NCBI GenBank assembly: GCA_002309765.1
Contig: DBXY01000037.1
Span: 43,072 to 107,071 of the forward strand
Direction: 5' to 3'
Source: Verrucomicrobia bacterium UBA1200
GTDB taxonomy: Bacteria; Verrucomicrobiota; Kiritimatiellia; RFP12; UBA1067
DNA: 64,000 nucleotides
The position numbers were made by a program, and so were the translations under genes. This document shows, piece after piece, positions 44,840 to 52,920 of the stretch (positions within the stretch are counted from its first letter, which is position 1; every line of letters starts with the position of its first letter). The notes under the pieces were generated by a model. It was not told where the DNA came from, did no database searches, and worked only from the letters and a program-made list of their open reading frames with translations.

Positions 44840-45934
44840 TTATAAAGCGCCTTTGCGCCCCGTGAACGACCGGATAAGGTCAATCTCGGTCTGATCGTAG
44901 GGCGTGAAATCGCCGTGATAAAAATCGTGCTGCCACACTCCGTTGTAGGGCAACTTCTCCGGCCGGTGACCCCACGGCAGGTGAGTTTGCGTCTTGCCGT
45001 TCACTAGCCCCCACGCCACGCAACCGACATTGGCATCGGCGAACAGCTTTAGGCAATCCTTGACCGTTGAGTTTCTGGTGCGGTTCATCCACTCCGTGCA
45101 TATCACCGGGCGGCCGTACGCAAGCATCTCCTTTATCCGGGCGGCGGTCGCGTCCGCGTTGGCGTAACAGTGGAAGGTAACCACGTCACTATTCTCCAAA
45201 AGAATCGCGTTCAGCGCTTTATCCCCGTTAAAGATCCCGGAGGTTATGGGTTGCGAAGGGTTCACCTCGCGCGCCCACTTGAAAACCTTGCGCAAAAGCG
45301 GGAAGGAGCGTTGCCCCAGCCGGCTGTTCGTCGGCTCGTTGTACAAATCCCACAGGAAAATGCGCGGGTCATCGCGGAAGCGGCTCATCACCGCTTTAAC
45401 GTACTTCTCCAACTTCACATGCTCGCGTTCGTCCACCACCATCGTGTGGCCCGGGGAAGGGCTCCACGCCCAAGCGTACCAACCGGGCAGCGGCTCCGGC
45501 TGGCGACCGATTGTCGGATCGGTGTTCACGCCAAACGCGCAGTCATCGAAAAAGATCGGCATCGCCCGCACCTTCGCGGCCTCGCACAACGCGAGAAACC
45601 GGTCAAGGGTGTTAAGGAACCATTCCGGATCGTCCTCATAGACTTTATACTGCATGACGAAACGGACGCAGTTCATGCCCAACCCCGTAAGCAGCTCAAA
45701 CTCCTTGCGGATCACTTCCGGGGAAAAGCCGGTCTTGTCCCACATTTCGGTGTAGTTGATGGCGTTCGCGGGAATGTAGTTTACCCCGCACCACCACGGG
45801 TTCTTTTTCGCCCACGCTTCGGCGCGTTCCGCACTCCACCGCTCGCCTGCCGACTCCTCCGCAAACGCGGTGCCGAACGCCACCGCCACAGTCAACACCG
45901 CGCCAGCCAAGGCGCATTTCACCCAATTCGTCAT
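44840..45934 (-). CDS. Secreted GH5-like glycosidase
   Basis: A 364-residue exported enzyme (signal peptide about 1-25). It is a clan GH-A TIM barrel with GMNCVRFVMQY, acid/base E200 in LWDLYNEPTN and nucleophile E281 in PVICTEWMNRT. NEP and TEW motifs fit GH5 or related GH39/GH2-catalytic-domain proteins. Such PVC proteins are often labelled xylanase or cellulase, but the substrate is not visible. ATG 45934 is used; an upstream ATG at 45946 is possible. It stands alone between lpxB and a repeat tract. Confidence 0.75.
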   Translation of the reverse strand: MTNWVKCALAGAVLTVAVAFGTAFAEESAGERWSAERAEAWAKKNPWWCGVNYIPANAINYTEMWDKTGFSPEVIRKEFELLTGLGMNCVRFVMQYKVYEDDPEWFLNTLDRFLALCEAAKVRAMPIFFDDCAFGVNTDPTIGRQPEPLPGWYAWAWSPSPGHTMVVDEREHVKLEKYVKAVMSRFRDDPRIFLWDLYNEPTNSRLGQRSFPLLRKVFKWAREVNPSQPITSGIFNGDKALNAILLENSDVVTFHCYANADATAARIKEMLAYGRPVICTEWMNRTRNSTVKDCLKLFADANVGCVAWGLVNGKTQTHLPWGHRPEKLPYNGVWQHDFYHGDFTPYDQTEIDLIRSFTGRKGAL

Positions 45935-45954
45935 ACTACCACCCATTCACTTAA

Positions 45955-46114
45955 CTTGCCGACCAACAGACTTCGGACTTCTGACATCAGACTTCAGGAC
46001 TGAACTTAACCACCCCACTAATCCATTCTTCATTCCCAAACTCGTCACTCTTATCTCTTCATTTCCCTATCCCATTCTTCATTCTTCTCTCTTCATTTTT
46101 CATTCATAATTTCC
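45955..46114. repeat. Degenerate intergenic repeat tract
   Basis: GACTTCGGACTTCTGACATCAG-type units (about 45969-46000) are followed by CATTCTTCATT and CCCTATTCCCTAA units up to the stop of the GH36 gene. No gene is seen. Confidence 0.6.
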
Positions 46115-47968
46115 CTATTCCCTAACAACCAAATACCCCGCCGGCAGCACTTTCATGCGTGAACACCCGGCGGCATAAGAACGCTCTTCGACTTTAACGC
46201 CGAAGGTGTCGTAGGAAACCACGTTCGCGCGGGCGGGAAGCTCCACCAACAGCGATGTCGCGTCTGTCGCGTTCAGCACGTATACCGGTTTGTCGAGCGG
46301 GCCGGTCGCCACGGCGGTCTCCGCCGCGTAAACCCCGAAAATACGCTCCTCCGCGCTCTCCCCCTCGATTAGCGGGTAAGCCAATTCGGGGTGATACGCG
46401 CGGAAACGCCCGCGCTGAAGCGCGGCGCAATGTTCCGCCCCGAAGCGGCTCCAGTGGGCGATCATGTCGGCATGGCGCCGGTCAAGCCCGGCGAGCTTCA
46501 TCGAATACTGGACCGTGGAGAACATCACGCAAAGCACGTTTTTGGCCGCCGCCTCCGGACTCTCCGTGAGGTGCCATTCGAGCATGTCGGAATGGACCGC
46601 GGTCTTGCCCGAGGTAAGCCGCAGATTCACAATGCCGCGGCGGTTGCGCTGCATGTCCGCCGGACAGTCACCCACGCGCAACATATTTGCGGCGGTACGG
46701 ATTGAAGGCCCGATATACGCTTGGCGGAACTCCACTAGCACATCGGGCTTGATGGCGGAAAGCCGCTTGTAAATATCGGATATCAGCCGCTCGGTGGCCA
46801 CGGTCACGCTCTTTAAATCGCGCCCGGCAAACTTTTCCGCCACCGCCGGGTCGGTTCCGTCCACGACGATGCTGTCGATGAAATCCAGTTTCACCCCGTC
46901 GATATCCCATTCTCGCAAAGCGCGCTCGTAGGTTGAAATCAGAAACTCCCGCACATCGGGGAAACGCGGGTCCAGGCAGTACGTATGCAGCGTTTTGTTG
47001 TGGTAGAGGTATTTTCCCTTGAACCGTTCGTAGTTCGCGCTCTTCTCCCCGACAAACGGGACCGAATACCAAAGCATGTACTTCATCCCGAACGAGTGGA
47101 CCTTGGCAACGTGGCTCTTGATGTCCGGGAAACGGTTTTTGCTCTCCACCCAATCGCCGCAATAGGCGTAACCGCGGTTGGTGTCGTCGGTTTGCCAGCC
47201 GTCATCAACGATAATCGTCTTCATGCCCATTTTTGAAGCAATCTCGCACTCGCGCTCGATCTCGCCCTGATGGACATCCTGATGAAAGCCGTACCATGTG
47301 GAGTAAAGCGGTGCAAACGCAGAATCCGGCACGGCGGCCGGAGCGCGGCCGGAGACGTCCGTCATCCACTCCGCCGCCTCGGAAACGGCATCGCTCCAAA
47401 AAACGTCGCGCGGGTCGATGCGCAGTTTCGCGACGAGACGGGTGTGGGCCGAGACTTTGCTATCGTAGAAATGGAACGAGAAATAAAGGCGGTTGTCCTC
47501 TTCCCGGATACCGGCCTTGATCTGCAACGGCTCGGAGGTTTCCGATGCCGCGAAGGTCATGCGGTTGCGGCCGCCGGAACTGTAGCAGGCGTAGAGCGGC
47601 AGCCAGCGGCGAAAGTCGGTATTGCCCGCTCCCGGCAGGCTAGTCGGGTTCCAATACATCCCGAAACCGGAGCATTCAGACCAAGGGCGCCAAGCCGCGA
47701 CCGTATCGCGCTTCGCGAAGTTGAAAGAGAGGTTAAACGCGGCAGGGAAATCCGGCTCATCCCGCGACATTTCAACCACCGCATATTCCACACCGGACGC
47801 ATCAGCCTCGCGGTGAAAATCGACCTTCCAACCGTTGCGTTCGCGGCACATAAGTTTTATAGCGCCGACGGAAAACCCCTCAAGCGTGACATCCGGGGCT
47901 TTTGCGTCGCCATAAAGGAAACCCGCCGCAAACAACATCGAAAGCAAAGAAAACTGTAAACCTCGCAT
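46115..47968 (-). CDS. Secreted GH36-like alpha-galactosidase
   Basis: A 617-residue exported enzyme (signal peptide about 1-20). The N-terminal beta-sandwich is followed by a TIM barrel (about 215-520) with IIVDDGWQ at 253-259, nucleophile D362 in KLDFID and acid/base D434 in RVGDCPAD, all matching GH36. The family removes alpha-galactosyl residues from raffinose-type sugars, galactomannan or glycolipids. Its presence beside mannan-type enzymes fits galactomannan use. A TTGACT-17-TAACAT promoter lies upstream. Confidence 0.85.
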   Translation of the reverse strand: MRGLQFSLLSMLFAAGFLYGDAKAPDVTLEGFSVGAIKLMCRERNGWKVDFHREADASGVEYAVVEMSRDEPDFPAAFNLSFNFAKRDTVAAWRPWSECSGFGMYWNPTSLPGAGNTDFRRWLPLYACYSSGGRNRMTFAASETSEPLQIKAGIREEDNRLYFSFHFYDSKVSAHTRLVAKLRIDPRDVFWSDAVSEAAEWMTDVSGRAPAAVPDSAFAPLYSTWYGFHQDVHQGEIERECEIASKMGMKTIIVDDGWQTDDTNRGYAYCGDWVESKNRFPDIKSHVAKVHSFGMKYMLWYSVPFVGEKSANYERFKGKYLYHNKTLHTYCLDPRFPDVREFLISTYERALREWDIDGVKLDFIDSIVVDGTDPAVAEKFAGRDLKSVTVATERLISDIYKRLSAIKPDVLVEFRQAYIGPSIRTAANMLRVGDCPADMQRNRRGIVNLRLTSGKTAVHSDMLEWHLTESPEAAAKNVLCVMFSTVQYSMKLAGLDRRHADMIAHWSRFGAEHCAALQRGRFRAYHPELAYPLIEGESAEERIFGVYAAETAVATGPLDKPVYVLNATDATSLLVELPARANVVSYDTFGVKVEERSYAAGCSRMKVLPAGYLVVRE

Positions 47969-47974
47969 AACACT

Positions 47975-48302
47975 TGCCTATAAGTTGGATGGTTAGGTGG
48001 TTAGGTAGTTAGGTAGTTGGGTGGTTCCCTTACCCCTAAAAAACATCATTATGTTAACATTTTGCCAGCGCAGAGTCAATGTTCTGCCAGAGTTAAATTT
48101 TAACGGTTTGACCGTTTGACGGTTTATCACTATCGACTAACGACTAACCGCTAGCGACTAACGACTCATCATTGCGCTCTTTGCGGCTAAAAAATTGGAC
48201 CGATGGACAGTTGATTTAGTCATTAGTCAATCTAGTTGCCCAGTCATAGGACTTCAGACCTCGGACATAAGGCATCCAGACTCTAGCGACTAACGACTCA
48301 TC
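47975..48302. repeat. Degenerate intergenic repeat tract with exact 20-bp pair
   Basis: Units of GGTTAGGTGGTTAGGTAGTT (about 47982-48025), GGTTTGAC (48101-48125) and GACTAACGACTAAC (48133-48168) fill the space. CTAGCGACTAACGACTCATC occurs exactly at 48151-48170 and again at 48283-48302. GACTTCAGACCTCGGAC units lie near 48249-48265. The 413-bp gap holds no gene, only the GH36 and eda promoters. Confidence 0.7.
48051..48079 (-). promoter_or_regulatory. Promoter for GH36 gene
   Basis: TTGACT (48074-48079), 17 bases, TAACAT (48051-48056) on the minus strand. The GGTTAGG repeat tract would lie in the untranslated leader. Confidence 0.45.
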
Positions 48303-48325
48303 TCCAACTCGTAACTATGTTATCC

Positions 48326-48354
48326 TTGTATCTGGGAAATGGAAATGATATGAT
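48326..48354 (+). promoter_or_regulatory. Promoter for eda
   Basis: TTGTAT (48326-48331), 17 bases, TATGAT (48349-48354), about 20 bases before the start codon. Confidence 0.5.
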
Positions 48355-48381
48355 AACGGCCATTCTAATAGAGGGCAAACC

Positions 48382-49056
48382 ATGGATTTGACTGAACTGT
48401 TGGAGCGAGCCGGGGTGGTCCCGGTGATTGTGATTAACGACGCGGCCAAGGCGGTACCGCTGGCGCGCGCTTTGGTGGCGGGCGGGTTGCCGGTATTGGA
48501 AGTGACCTTCCGCACTGCTGCCGCGGCGGCGGCAATCGCCGCCATCAGGGCAGAAGTCCCGGAGGCGACCGTCGGCGCGGGTACCCTCTTGACACGGGAA
48601 CAGGTATCCGCCGCGTATGAAGCCGGCGCGGCTTTTGGCGTGGCCCCCGGTTTTGATCGCGCCATCGTCAACTGCGCCCAGGCGGCAGGATTGCCGATGA
48701 TACCCGGCATCGCCACCGCCTCTGAGCTTTCGCAAGCCCTTACCGCCGGTCTACGGATCGTGAAATTCTTCCCCGCCGAAGCCATCGGCGGCGTTAAAAT
48801 GCTGAAAAACCTACTCGGTGCTTTCCGGTTTTCCGGCGTGAAATTCATGCCCACAGGCGGGATCAACCCCGACAACCTCCGCGATTATCTCTCCGTCCCC
48901 GAAGTGGCGGCATGCGGTGGCACCTGGATTGTCCCCGGCAATGCGCTGGACGCCAACGACTGGGACGCGATCTGCAAGCTGGCGGCAGCCGCCTCGCAAG
49001 CGGTGCGGGAAGTCCGACCTGACACGGCAGCAGCGGACAAAAACGCCGCCCGATAA
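48382..49056 (+). CDS. eda: 2-keto-3-deoxy-6-phosphogluconate aldolase
   Basis: KDPG/KHG aldolase splits KDPG into pyruvate and glyceraldehyde 3-phosphate (Entner-Doudoroff and uronic acid breakdown). The 224-residue protein has GLPVLEVTFRT, where the catalytic Glu lies, VGAGTLLTREQV, and the Schiff-base lysine in IVKFFPAEAIGG. GINPDNLRDYL and WIVPGNAL complete the family pattern. It has its own promoter and could serve uronate use from plant polysaccharides. Confidence 0.93.
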   Translation: MDLTELLERAGVVPVIVINDAAKAVPLARALVAGGLPVLEVTFRTAAAAAAIAAIRAEVPEATVGAGTLLTREQVSAAYEAGAAFGVAPGFDRAIVNCAQAAGLPMIPGIATASELSQALTAGLRIVKFFPAEAIGGVKMLKNLLGAFRFSGVKFMPTGGINPDNLRDYLSVPEVAACGGTWIVPGNALDANDWDAICKLAAAASQAVREVRPDTAAADKNAAR

Positions 49057-49066
49057 ATATTGCCGA

Positions 49067-49095
49067 TTGACTTCCGGCTTTTTTTTCGTTAACTT
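49067..49095 (+). promoter_or_regulatory. Possible promoter for proB
   Basis: TTGACT (49067-49072), 17 bases, TAACTT (49090-49095), about 30 bases before ATG 49126. Confidence 0.4.
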
Positions 49096-49125
49096 ATCAA
49101 CGGTTTAACGGTTTCAAAGGGTTTT

Positions 49126-49956
49126 ATGATGAAGCGCGAAAATGAAATTGACGCAGAGTCGCGATACCGCGAGTTTCTGCCTGAATCGCGGCGGGTGGTG
49201 GTGAAAATCGGCACCCGGGTGATTGAGCAGAAGTCCGGCTGCCCCGACCTGCAATCGATCAAACGGCTGGTGAAACAGGTGGCGGAACTGCACCGACAGG
49301 GTTACGAGATTATGATGGTCTCCTCCGGCGCCATCGGCGCGGGCGTGGACGCATTGGGCATGAAAAAACGCCCAACGCTAGTTCCGGACCTGCAAATGTG
49401 CGCGGCGGTCGGGCAGGCCCGGCTGATGGCCCAGTACGAGCAGCTTTTTTTGGAAGAGGGAATTATCATCGGACAGGTGTTGCTGACCCACTCCGACTTC
49501 CTGCACCGACTGCGCTTCGCCAACGCCAAACGCACCATGGAGCACATGTTGCGGCATGGCGTTATCCCGATCATCAATGAGAACGATGTGGTGGCTGACG
49601 AGGAGGTAAAGGCATCGCTGTCACTGGGCGACAACGATTATCTGGCCGCGCTGCTCGTGAAACTGGTCCGCGCCGACTTGCTGGTGATACTATCGACGGT
49701 GGACGGGGTTCTGGACGCGGATGGCAAACGGGTGTCTTGCATCGAGAACATCAACCAAGCCTTCAAACTGGTAAACCGCGACGCGGCTGACGGCGGGTTG
49801 TCGAAGGGCGGCATGGCATCCAAACTCCGCGCCGCCCAGATCGCGGTTAGATGCGGGTGCGTCACGGTCATCGCCGAGGGCCGGGCCAAAAACGTGCTCG
49901 CCGATGCCGTTGCCGGTCGGGATGTTGGAACCCTGATTTTAGGCAGCGCAATCTAA
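49126..49956 (+). CDS. proB: Glutamate 5-kinase (no PUA domain)
   Basis: ProB phosphorylates glutamate in proline synthesis. The 276-residue protein shows RRVVVKIGTRVIE, MMVSSGAIGAGVDALGM, AAVGQARLMAQYEQLF, IPIINENDVV, LSLGDNDYLAALL and the GGMASKLRAAQIA loop. It stops after the amino-acid-kinase fold, so the C-terminal PUA domain of the E. coli enzyme (367 residues) is absent, as in many bacteria. proA is not in the window. Confidence 0.93.
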   Translation: MMKRENEIDAESRYREFLPESRRVVVKIGTRVIEQKSGCPDLQSIKRLVKQVAELHRQGYEIMMVSSGAIGAGVDALGMKKRPTLVPDLQMCAAVGQARLMAQYEQLFLEEGIIIGQVLLTHSDFLHRLRFANAKRTMEHMLRHGVIPIINENDVVADEEVKASLSLGDNDYLAALLVKLVRADLLVILSTVDGVLDADGKRVSCIENINQAFKLVNRDAADGGLSKGGMASKLRAAQIAVRCGCVTVIAEGRAKNVLADAVAGRDVGTLILGSAI

Positions 49957-49969
49957 ACGGAGACGCGGC

Positions 49970-50539
49970 ATGAGAGTCTTTATCGCGATCGGATTGCCGG
50001 ATGACCTCAAGGCCAGATTGTCGGAATCCGCCGCCCGACTTGAACCGTTCGGGGAGGGCGTGAAGTGGGTTCACCGGGATTTAATGCACGTCACCCTGGC
50101 GTTTTTGGGCGAGATCGCGCCGGCTTTCCTGCAGCATATCAACAGCGCCGTGCAAAAGGTGTGCGAAACCTCCCCGCGCTTCTCTTGCGAGGTTAGCGGT
50201 TACGGTTTCTGGGGCACCAAGCGCAACCCGACCACGGTTTGGGCGGCGGTAAGCATGCCGCCCGAATTAGAGCAGCTTCAGGAGCGGCTGTCCAAGGCGG
50301 TAAAAAAGTTCGGTTTTACCGTTGACACCGAGAACTTCCGTCCGCACATTACGCTGGGCAGATGCAGGGAGTCCTGCCGCAACCGCCGCCTGATTGAGGC
50401 CATGGATACCGACGAAAACGCCGAATTCGGGCAATTGGCGGTTAACAAAGTGACGATTTACGAAAGCCGCCTAGGCCCCAAAGGGCCGGTTTACCGCACC
50501 TTGATGAAATTCCCGCTTACCGCCGAATTTTCCCCTTGA
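49970..50539 (+). CDS. thpR: RNA 2',3'-cyclic phosphodiesterase
   Basis: A 189-residue 2H phosphoesterase (LigT/ThpR). The two catalytic HxT motifs are HVTLAFLGEI (about residues 40-49) and HITLGRCRES (about 125-134). It begins MRVFIAIGLPDDLKARL, the family start, and contains GTKRNPTTVWAAV. The enzyme opens 2',3'-cyclic phosphates at RNA ends. It lies 13 bases after proB. The promoter of the next gene overlaps its stop codon. Confidence 0.92.
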   Translation: MRVFIAIGLPDDLKARLSESAARLEPFGEGVKWVHRDLMHVTLAFLGEIAPAFLQHINSAVQKVCETSPRFSCEVSGYGFWGTKRNPTTVWAAVSMPPELEQLQERLSKAVKKFGFTVDTENFRPHITLGRCRESCRNRRLIEAMDTDENAEFGQLAVNKVTIYESRLGPKGPVYRTLMKFPLTAEFSP

Positions 50540-50564
50540 TATCCGCAACCGTTTTTGGTATATT
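50536..50564 (+). promoter_or_regulatory. Promoter for small basic protein
   Basis: TTGATA (50536-50541), 17 bases, TATATT (50559-50564). The -35 box overlaps the thpR stop codon. Confidence 0.6.
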
Positions 50565-50615
50565 TATTGGACACTTTTCGAACGAGAAGGCAGTTGACGT
50601 AAGGAGAATGAGAAA

Positions 50616-50771
50616 ATGAGCCAGCACAGAAGCTTAAAGGGTTCCAGCAAGATTGTCGTGAAGCGCAACGTTCTTAAGCGTTTCGAGCGGGTTGACCTGC
50701 TCAAAAAGCGCGGCCAGTGGAAAGACGGCGATCGCGGCCTTGGTCTCCGCAAGACCAAGCCGGAAGAATAA
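50616..50771 (+). CDS. Chlamydiae/Verrucomicrobia-type small basic protein
   Basis: A 51-residue protein with 17 or so Lys/Arg: MSQHRSLKGSSKIVVKRNVL, then KRFERVDLLKKRG, ending LGLRKTKPEE. This matches the small basic protein family (TIGR04137) seen in Chlamydiae and Verrucomicrobia, possibly ribosome-associated. AAGGAG lies 8-9 bases before ATG. It has its own promoter and stands between thpR and the S1 gene. It is a useful lineage marker for this contig. Confidence 0.85.
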   Translation: MSQHRSLKGSSKIVVKRNVLKRFERVDLLKKRGQWKDGDRGLGLRKTKPEE

Positions 50772-50855
50772 CCGGACCATTATTCCGTTTACCCAATCGG
50801 TCACACTTGGCAGCGTCCGGGTGTGGCTGATTTGTATTCAACGCGAGGAAGCTTC

Positions 50856-52301
50856 ATGGACAAAAAAGTGACCATGGCGGATTTTGATGATTTAATCAAC
50901 GCCCAAATGAGTTCGTACCGCGGCGGATTTAATCCCGGCGACAAGGTAAAAGGCACCGTTACCGATATCAACAGCCAATATGTGGTGCTGGATGTTAACG
51001 CCAAGCGCGAAGGACTCGTGCCGCTTAGCGACCTTACCCTGGACAACGGAACGTTGCGCTGCGCAATCGGCGACACCGTGGATGTGATTTTTGCCGGAAT
51101 GCAAAATGGCGCTTTTCTCTTTTCCGGCGGCTACGCCAAACGTCAAGTGGTCGACCGTACGCTCGCGGACGCCTATGCCAACGGAATGCCGATTGAAGGT
51201 ACGGTGGAAAAGGAGATCAACGGCGGTTACGAGGTTACCGTGGCCGGACAGCGGGCGTTCTGCCCATATTCCCAAATCAGTCTGTTCCGCCAGGAAGGCG
51301 CCGAATACGTCGGCCACAAATTCAACTTCCTCATCTCCGAATACGGCGAGGATGAGCGGGGCGTGAACGTGATCGTAAGCCGCCGCGCCGTCTTGGAAAA
51401 GGAGCGCGAAGCCCAACGCCAAGAGTTGGTCGAGGACCTCTATGTCGGCATGATCGCCAGCGGCACCGTAACCCGCATCGTCGATTTCGGCGTGTTTGTG
51501 GATCTGGGCGGCGCGGAAGGCTTGATTCCGCTCAAGGAGATTTCCTGGACCCGCGACACCAAACCCGAGGACGTGGTTAAGCCCGGAGACCAGGTGGATG
51601 TGCTGATCAAGGATTTGGATTGGGACCGCAACCGCATCTCGCTTTCGCTCCGCGGTGCCAAGGGCGACCCTTGGAATGACGCGGTGGCAAAGTTCCCGCA
51701 AGGCACGGTGTTCACCGGCAAAGTTACCCACATCGAGCCGTTCGGAGCGTTCATCGAACTCCTCCCCGGAGCGGAAGGGTTGATTCCGGTCAGCCGCCTT
51801 GGCCGCGGAAGAAGGCTCGCTTCTCCCCGCGAAGTGCTCACTGAAGGGCAAGAACTTTTGGTGGAGGTGGACAGCATCGACGTTGACCGCCACCGCTTCT
51901 CGCTTAAGCCGGTTGACGAACGGGTCAAGGCGCTCAAACCCGGCACCATCGAGCCGGGAGCGAAAATGGAAGGCATTGTCGAGTCGGTCCAAACTTTCGG
52001 CGTTTTCGTCAAACTTGCCGAGGACAAGACCGGGTTACTCCACGTCAGCGAGACCGGCATCCCCAAAGGCACCAGCCAGTTCGGCAAGATGGAGCATCAG
52101 TTCCCGCCGGACAGCAAGGTCGAAGTGGTGGTGAAGTCGGTGGACGGCAACCGCATTTCCCTTACTCTGCCGGCGGAATGGGAGAAGGCCCAGAATGCCG
52201 AAGAGGCGAACAACGATGTCTCCACGTGGCTGGACGACCAGAAAAAGGCGTCCGGTTCATTCAGTTCGTTAGGCGATGCCTTCGCCTCGCTTAAACTGTA
52301 A
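50856..52301 (+). CDS. rpsA: S1-domain ribosomal protein, five repeats
   Basis: A 481-residue protein built of five S1 RNA-binding repeats. Repeat starts are NPGDKVKGTVTDI, YANGMPIEGTVEK, YVGMIASGTVTRIVDFGVFVD, FPQGTVFTGKVTHIEPFGAFIE and EPGAKMEGIVESVQTFGVFVK. Repeats 3 to 5 keep the FG(V/A)F(V/I) signature; 1 and 2 are divergent, as in ribosome-binding repeats of S1. E. coli S1 has six. It helps mRNA binding by the 30S subunit. ATG 50856 has GAGGAA 6 bases upstream; GTG 50823 is less likely. Confidence 0.88.
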   Translation: MDKKVTMADFDDLINAQMSSYRGGFNPGDKVKGTVTDINSQYVVLDVNAKREGLVPLSDLTLDNGTLRCAIGDTVDVIFAGMQNGAFLFSGGYAKRQVVDRTLADAYANGMPIEGTVEKEINGGYEVTVAGQRAFCPYSQISLFRQEGAEYVGHKFNFLISEYGEDERGVNVIVSRRAVLEKEREAQRQELVEDLYVGMIASGTVTRIVDFGVFVDLGGAEGLIPLKEISWTRDTKPEDVVKPGDQVDVLIKDLDWDRNRISLSLRGAKGDPWNDAVAKFPQGTVFTGKVTHIEPFGAFIELLPGAEGLIPVSRLGRGRRLASPREVLTEGQELLVEVDSIDVDRHRFSLKPVDERVKALKPGTIEPGAKMEGIVESVQTFGVFVKLAEDKTGLLHVSETGIPKGTSQFGKMEHQFPPDSKVEVVVKSVDGNRISLTLPAEWEKAQNAEEANNDVSTWLDDQKKASGSFSSLGDAFASLKL

Positions 52302-52303
52302 CC

Positions 52304-52918
52304 ATGTCGCCGCATCCGGAATTGCGGTTTACCGGCGATGGCCGGGTGGCGGCGGTCTGGGAAGGCTCGGAATGGATTTTCGACCGCCCGGGCGATCTCG
52401 CCGCCGCCTGCGTTAAGGTGTTGCCGCCGCTGGCCGGCCAAACCTTGGAACTCGACACCGGACGCGAGGCGGTGCGCCGGATATTTGACACTTTGCCATT
52501 TCTCAGCGAACCGCCCGAAGCATTCCTTTTCGCGGGCGGTTTTACCGAACCTTTTAAAGCCGCCTATTCAGAAATCGCGAGGCCCCCGGCCTTGCCGAAC
52601 GATATTTGGTTCATCCGCGGCGAGCCAGACCTGTTTGCGGTTTGCGCGCATCGTTACCGCCGCCAATGGACAATAGCCGGCGTCAGCTCCGAACCGCTGA
52701 TTCTCACCACCCGGCTGGAAGACCTATGGTTGCGCCCCGGCTGCCCGCCGCCTCCGGACACCGTTGACATCCGGCTGTTCCGCAATCCCAACGCGCTCGA
52801 AGACAAAACAGAACGGGCAATCGAAGAAGTTTTCCCCGATTGCCCGCCCGACACCAAAGTGGTGCTTGAATTACCCGTAAACGGCGGTTTTTTAATCAAA
52901 ATCGCCGGCGGCGAATAA
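52304..52918 (+). CDS. Hypothetical protein after S1 gene
   Basis: A 204-residue protein without signal peptide that starts 2 bases after the S1 stop, so it is probably cotranslated. The sequence is Pro-rich and has mixed alpha/beta character, including LELDTGREAVRRIFDTLPFL, AFLFAGGFTEPF and DLFAVCAHRYRRQWTIAGV. The order faintly recalls the C-terminal beta-domain of GH97, but no catalytic part exists and I do not rely on it. Function unknown. Confidence 0.5.
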   Translation: MSPHPELRFTGDGRVAAVWEGSEWIFDRPGDLAAACVKVLPPLAGQTLELDTGREAVRRIFDTLPFLSEPPEAFLFAGGFTEPFKAAYSEIARPPALPNDIWFIRGEPDLFAVCAHRYRRQWTIAGVSSEPLILTTRLEDLWLRPGCPPPPDTVDIRLFRNPNALEDKTERAIEEVFPDCPPDTKVVLELPVNGGFLIKIAGGE

Positions 52919-52920
52919 AA

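Noticed and set aside
37753..48302. CRISPR array
   Set aside because: The intergenic repeats are degenerate, of varying unit length and without regular spacers; no cas genes are present.
49126..49956. Fosfomycin- or isopentenyl-phosphate-kinase-like assignment for the amino acid kinase
   Set aside because: The INENDVV and GGMASKL motifs fit glutamate 5-kinase better.
52304..52918. GH97 C-terminal-like domain
   Set aside because: Only a faint pattern was seen and no catalytic module is present, so the gene is left as hypothetical.
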